The notes under the pieces are model-generated. The model searched no databases. It was not told the origin of the DNA and saw only the letters and a list, made by a program, of their open reading frames with translations. A stretch of 64,000 nucleotides of DNA from Curtobacterium caseinilyticum (GTDB lineage: Bacteria; Actinomycetota; Actinomycetes; Actinomycetales; Microbacteriaceae), in contig NZ_JAUCMN010000008.1 of NCBI RefSeq assembly GCF_030363035.1, forward strand, positions 62,001-126,000, in the 5' to 3' direction. A program made the position numbers and the translations under genes. Shown here piece by piece: positions 62,624 to 64,000 of the stretch (its first letter is position 1; each line of letters begins with the position of its first letter).

Positions 62624-64000
62624 GTGTCCGAACCGACCGAGATCGACCGTGAGCGTGGGTACGTGGACGGGCTCTTCGCCCGACTCGACGAGCTGACGGC
62701 CGAGGCCGAGCAGCGCCTCGCCGAGACCCGCCGCCAGGCGGTCGGCGGCAACCACCAGAGCCGCAGCGAGCGTGACGCGTACGCCCGGCTCTACGAGGAC
62801 ACGATCGCCACGCTCGACCGCGTCGGCGACCGGCTCGTGTTCGGACGGCTCGAGGTCTCGGAGCCCGACCCCGACGAGGACGCCCTCCGCTACATCGGCC
62901 GGGTGGGCCTGCGCGACGACGAGCACCGGCCCCTCCTGCTCGACTGGCGCGTCCCCGGCGCGAGTGCCTTCTACCAGGCGACCGCGGCCCACCCGATGGG
63001 CATGCGTGCGCGGCGGCACCTGACGCTCGAGGGCCGGACGGTCGTCGGCGTCGAGGACGAGGTCTTCGACGCGACGCTGTACGACGACGAGCGCACCCAC
63101 CTGCAGGGCGAGGGCGCGCTCCTGGCGGCCGTCACCGCCGAGCGCACCGGTCGCATGACGGACATCGTCGCCACGATCCAGGGTGAGCAGGACCGGATCA
63201 TCCGCTCCCCGCTCGAGGGCGTCCTCATCGTGCAGGGCGGACCCGGCACCGGGAAGACCGCCGTGGCGCTCCACCGCGCCGCCTACCTGCTCTACACGCA
63301 CCGCGACCGGCTCCGCGGGTCGGGCGTGCTGATGGTCGGGCCGTCCCCGGCGTTCCTGACCTACATCGAGCAGGTGCTCCCGTCGCTCGGCGAGACCGGC
63401 GTCGTGATGGCGTCCCTCGGTTCGCTGTACCCGGGTGTGCGCGCCACCGCGCACGACGCCCGCGACGTCGCCGCCGTCAAGGGTTCGGCGCAGATGGCGT
63501 CGCTCCTGCGGCGGGCCGTCCGCTCGCGCCAGGTCGTGCCGACCGAGCCGGTGGTGCTCGACGTCGAGGGTGAGCGCCTGACGGTGCCGCCGCAGCTCGT
63601 CGCCGACGCCCTCAAGCGGGCGCAGGACCGCGGGAAGCCCCACAACGTCGCGCGCGTCACGTTCAACAAGATCGCCCTCGACGCGATGACCCGGCTCCTC
63701 GCCGACCAGATCCGGGCACGGGGCTCGGCGGTGGACGAGAGCGACGAGAAGGTCCTGCGCGAGGACATCCGGAGCTCCCACGACGCCCGGGTGCTGCTCA
63801 ACACCGCCTGGTTGCCGCTGCCGCCGGAGAAGTTCCTCGAGGACCTCTACGCCCGGCCGAACTGGCTGGCGTCGCTCACCCCGGACTGGACACCCGAGCG
63901 CCGGGCGCTGCTGCTGCGCCCGCGTGGTGCGGGCTTCACCGTCGAGGACGTCCCGCTGCTCGACGAGGCCGCGGAGCTCCTCGGACCCTTCGACCCGACC
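62624..64000 (+). CDS. helR: HelR/HelD-like RNA polymerase recycling ATPase (partial, runs off the window)
   Basis: 459 codons are visible, without a stop. The N-terminus is a long charged coiled-coil (about 1-75) as in HelD proteins that enter the RNA polymerase secondary channel. The Walker A motif GGPGTGKT lies at about 205-212 (SF1, UvrD-like), after LLLDWRVPGASAFYQA and the TERTGRMTDIVATIQGEQD stretch. HelR proteins remove stalled RNA polymerase and can give rifampicin tolerance in some species; that effect is family knowledge. UvrD-type DNA helicase is the alternative, but the N-terminal coil and the LYD/DWR blocks favour HelR. The start is GTG 62624. Confidence 0.85.
   Translation, partial: MSEPTEIDRERGYVDGLFARLDELTAEAEQRLAETRRQAVGGNHQSRSERDAYARLYEDTIATLDRVGDRLVFGRLEVSEPDPDEDALRYIGRVGLRDDEHRPLLLDWRVPGASAFYQATAAHPMGMRARRHLTLEGRTVVGVEDEVFDATLYDDERTHLQGEGALLAAVTAERTGRMTDIVATIQGEQDRIIRSPLEGVLIVQGGPGTGKTAVALHRAAYLLYTHRDRLRGSGVLMVGPSPAFLTYIEQVLPSLGETGVVMASLGSLYPGVRATAHDARDVAAVKGSAQMASLLRRAVRSRQVVPTEPVVLDVEGERLTVPPQLVADALKRAQDRGKPHNVARVTFNKIALDAMTRLLADQIRARGSAVDESDEKVLREDIRSSHDARVLLNTAWLPLPPEKFLEDLYARPNWLASLTPDWTPERRALLLRPRGAGFTVEDVPLLDEAAELLGPFDPT

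Overview
The window is about 72% GC, is densely packed with genes, uses many GTG starts and short ATGA/GTGA overlaps, and has gene orders typical of Microbacteriaceae: ileS2-folC-DUF4233-ndk; rplU-rpmA-obg-proB-proA-nadD-rsfS; imuA'-imuB-dnaE2. It fits a Curtobacterium-like soil or plant actinobacterium. That assignment rests on recognising families and gene order, not on a database search. The region looks chromosomal and largely core. I see no prophage, insertion sequence, CRISPR array or plasmid functions.

Layout. 1-4316: an oligopeptide/dipeptide ABC uptake operon (permease cut by the window edge, plus its lipoprotein), a divergent TetR regulator and a CDF metal exporter. 4341-10168: an ileS T-box leader, isoleucyl-tRNA synthetase, folylpolyglutamate synthase, a DUF4233 membrane protein and nucleoside diphosphate kinase. 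10194-12244: a membrane-anchored DsbA-like thiol oxidoreductase facing a VKOR-family protein, a likely oxidative-folding pair. 12245-16780: an RNase E gene with a structured leader, then a Gln-rich membrane protein. 17270-25127: ribosomal proteins L21 and L27, Obg GTPase, proline synthesis (proB, proA), NAD synthesis (nadD), ribosome silencing factor and two poorly known proteins. 25244-27875: tRNA-Ala(GGC), an aldose epimerase and PabB. 27931-33995: a LexA-controlled mutasome operon (imuA', imuB, dnaE2). 34073-39418: a two-component system, a small unknown gene, a FUSC protein and a phosphotransferase-fold protein. 39611-44067: an SNF2-type helicase behind a long leader, a mycoredoxin and a CYTH/CHAD protein. 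44206-50934: a Fic / oligopeptidase B operon, an amidohydrolase, PabC and a NUDIX hydrolase. 50931-62398: membrane and transport proteins (YhgE/Pip-like, Na+/H+ antiporter, PiT phosphate transporter, YihY, MFS), aspartate ammonia-lyase, FKBP and an aldo/keto reductase. 62624-64000: the start of an RNA polymerase-recycling HelR-like ATPase.

Functional links. Folate synthesis is spread over three loci (folC, pabB, pabC). Redox proteins (DsbA-like, VKOR, mycoredoxin) and SOS mutagenesis are well represented. Regulation seen directly in the sequence includes the ileS T-box with an AUC specifier, a perfect LexA box in the imuA' promoter, and a recurring -10 hexamer placed 6-7 nt before a start codon, which suggests leaderless mRNAs for several genes.

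The most unusual content is between genes: at least two families of long palindromic repeats (family A with ACGCAAC/GTTGCGT ends, family B with GGACGGGAGGCGCG ends), a duplicated palindromic 71-bp unit, and tandem arrays of 15-, 16-, 23- and 30-bp units. Among proteins, the main oddities are an RNase E without its zinc-link cysteines, His/Asp-rich tracts in FolC and DnaE2, a degenerate clamp-binding motif in ImuB, and a CYTH/CHAD protein with altered signature residues.
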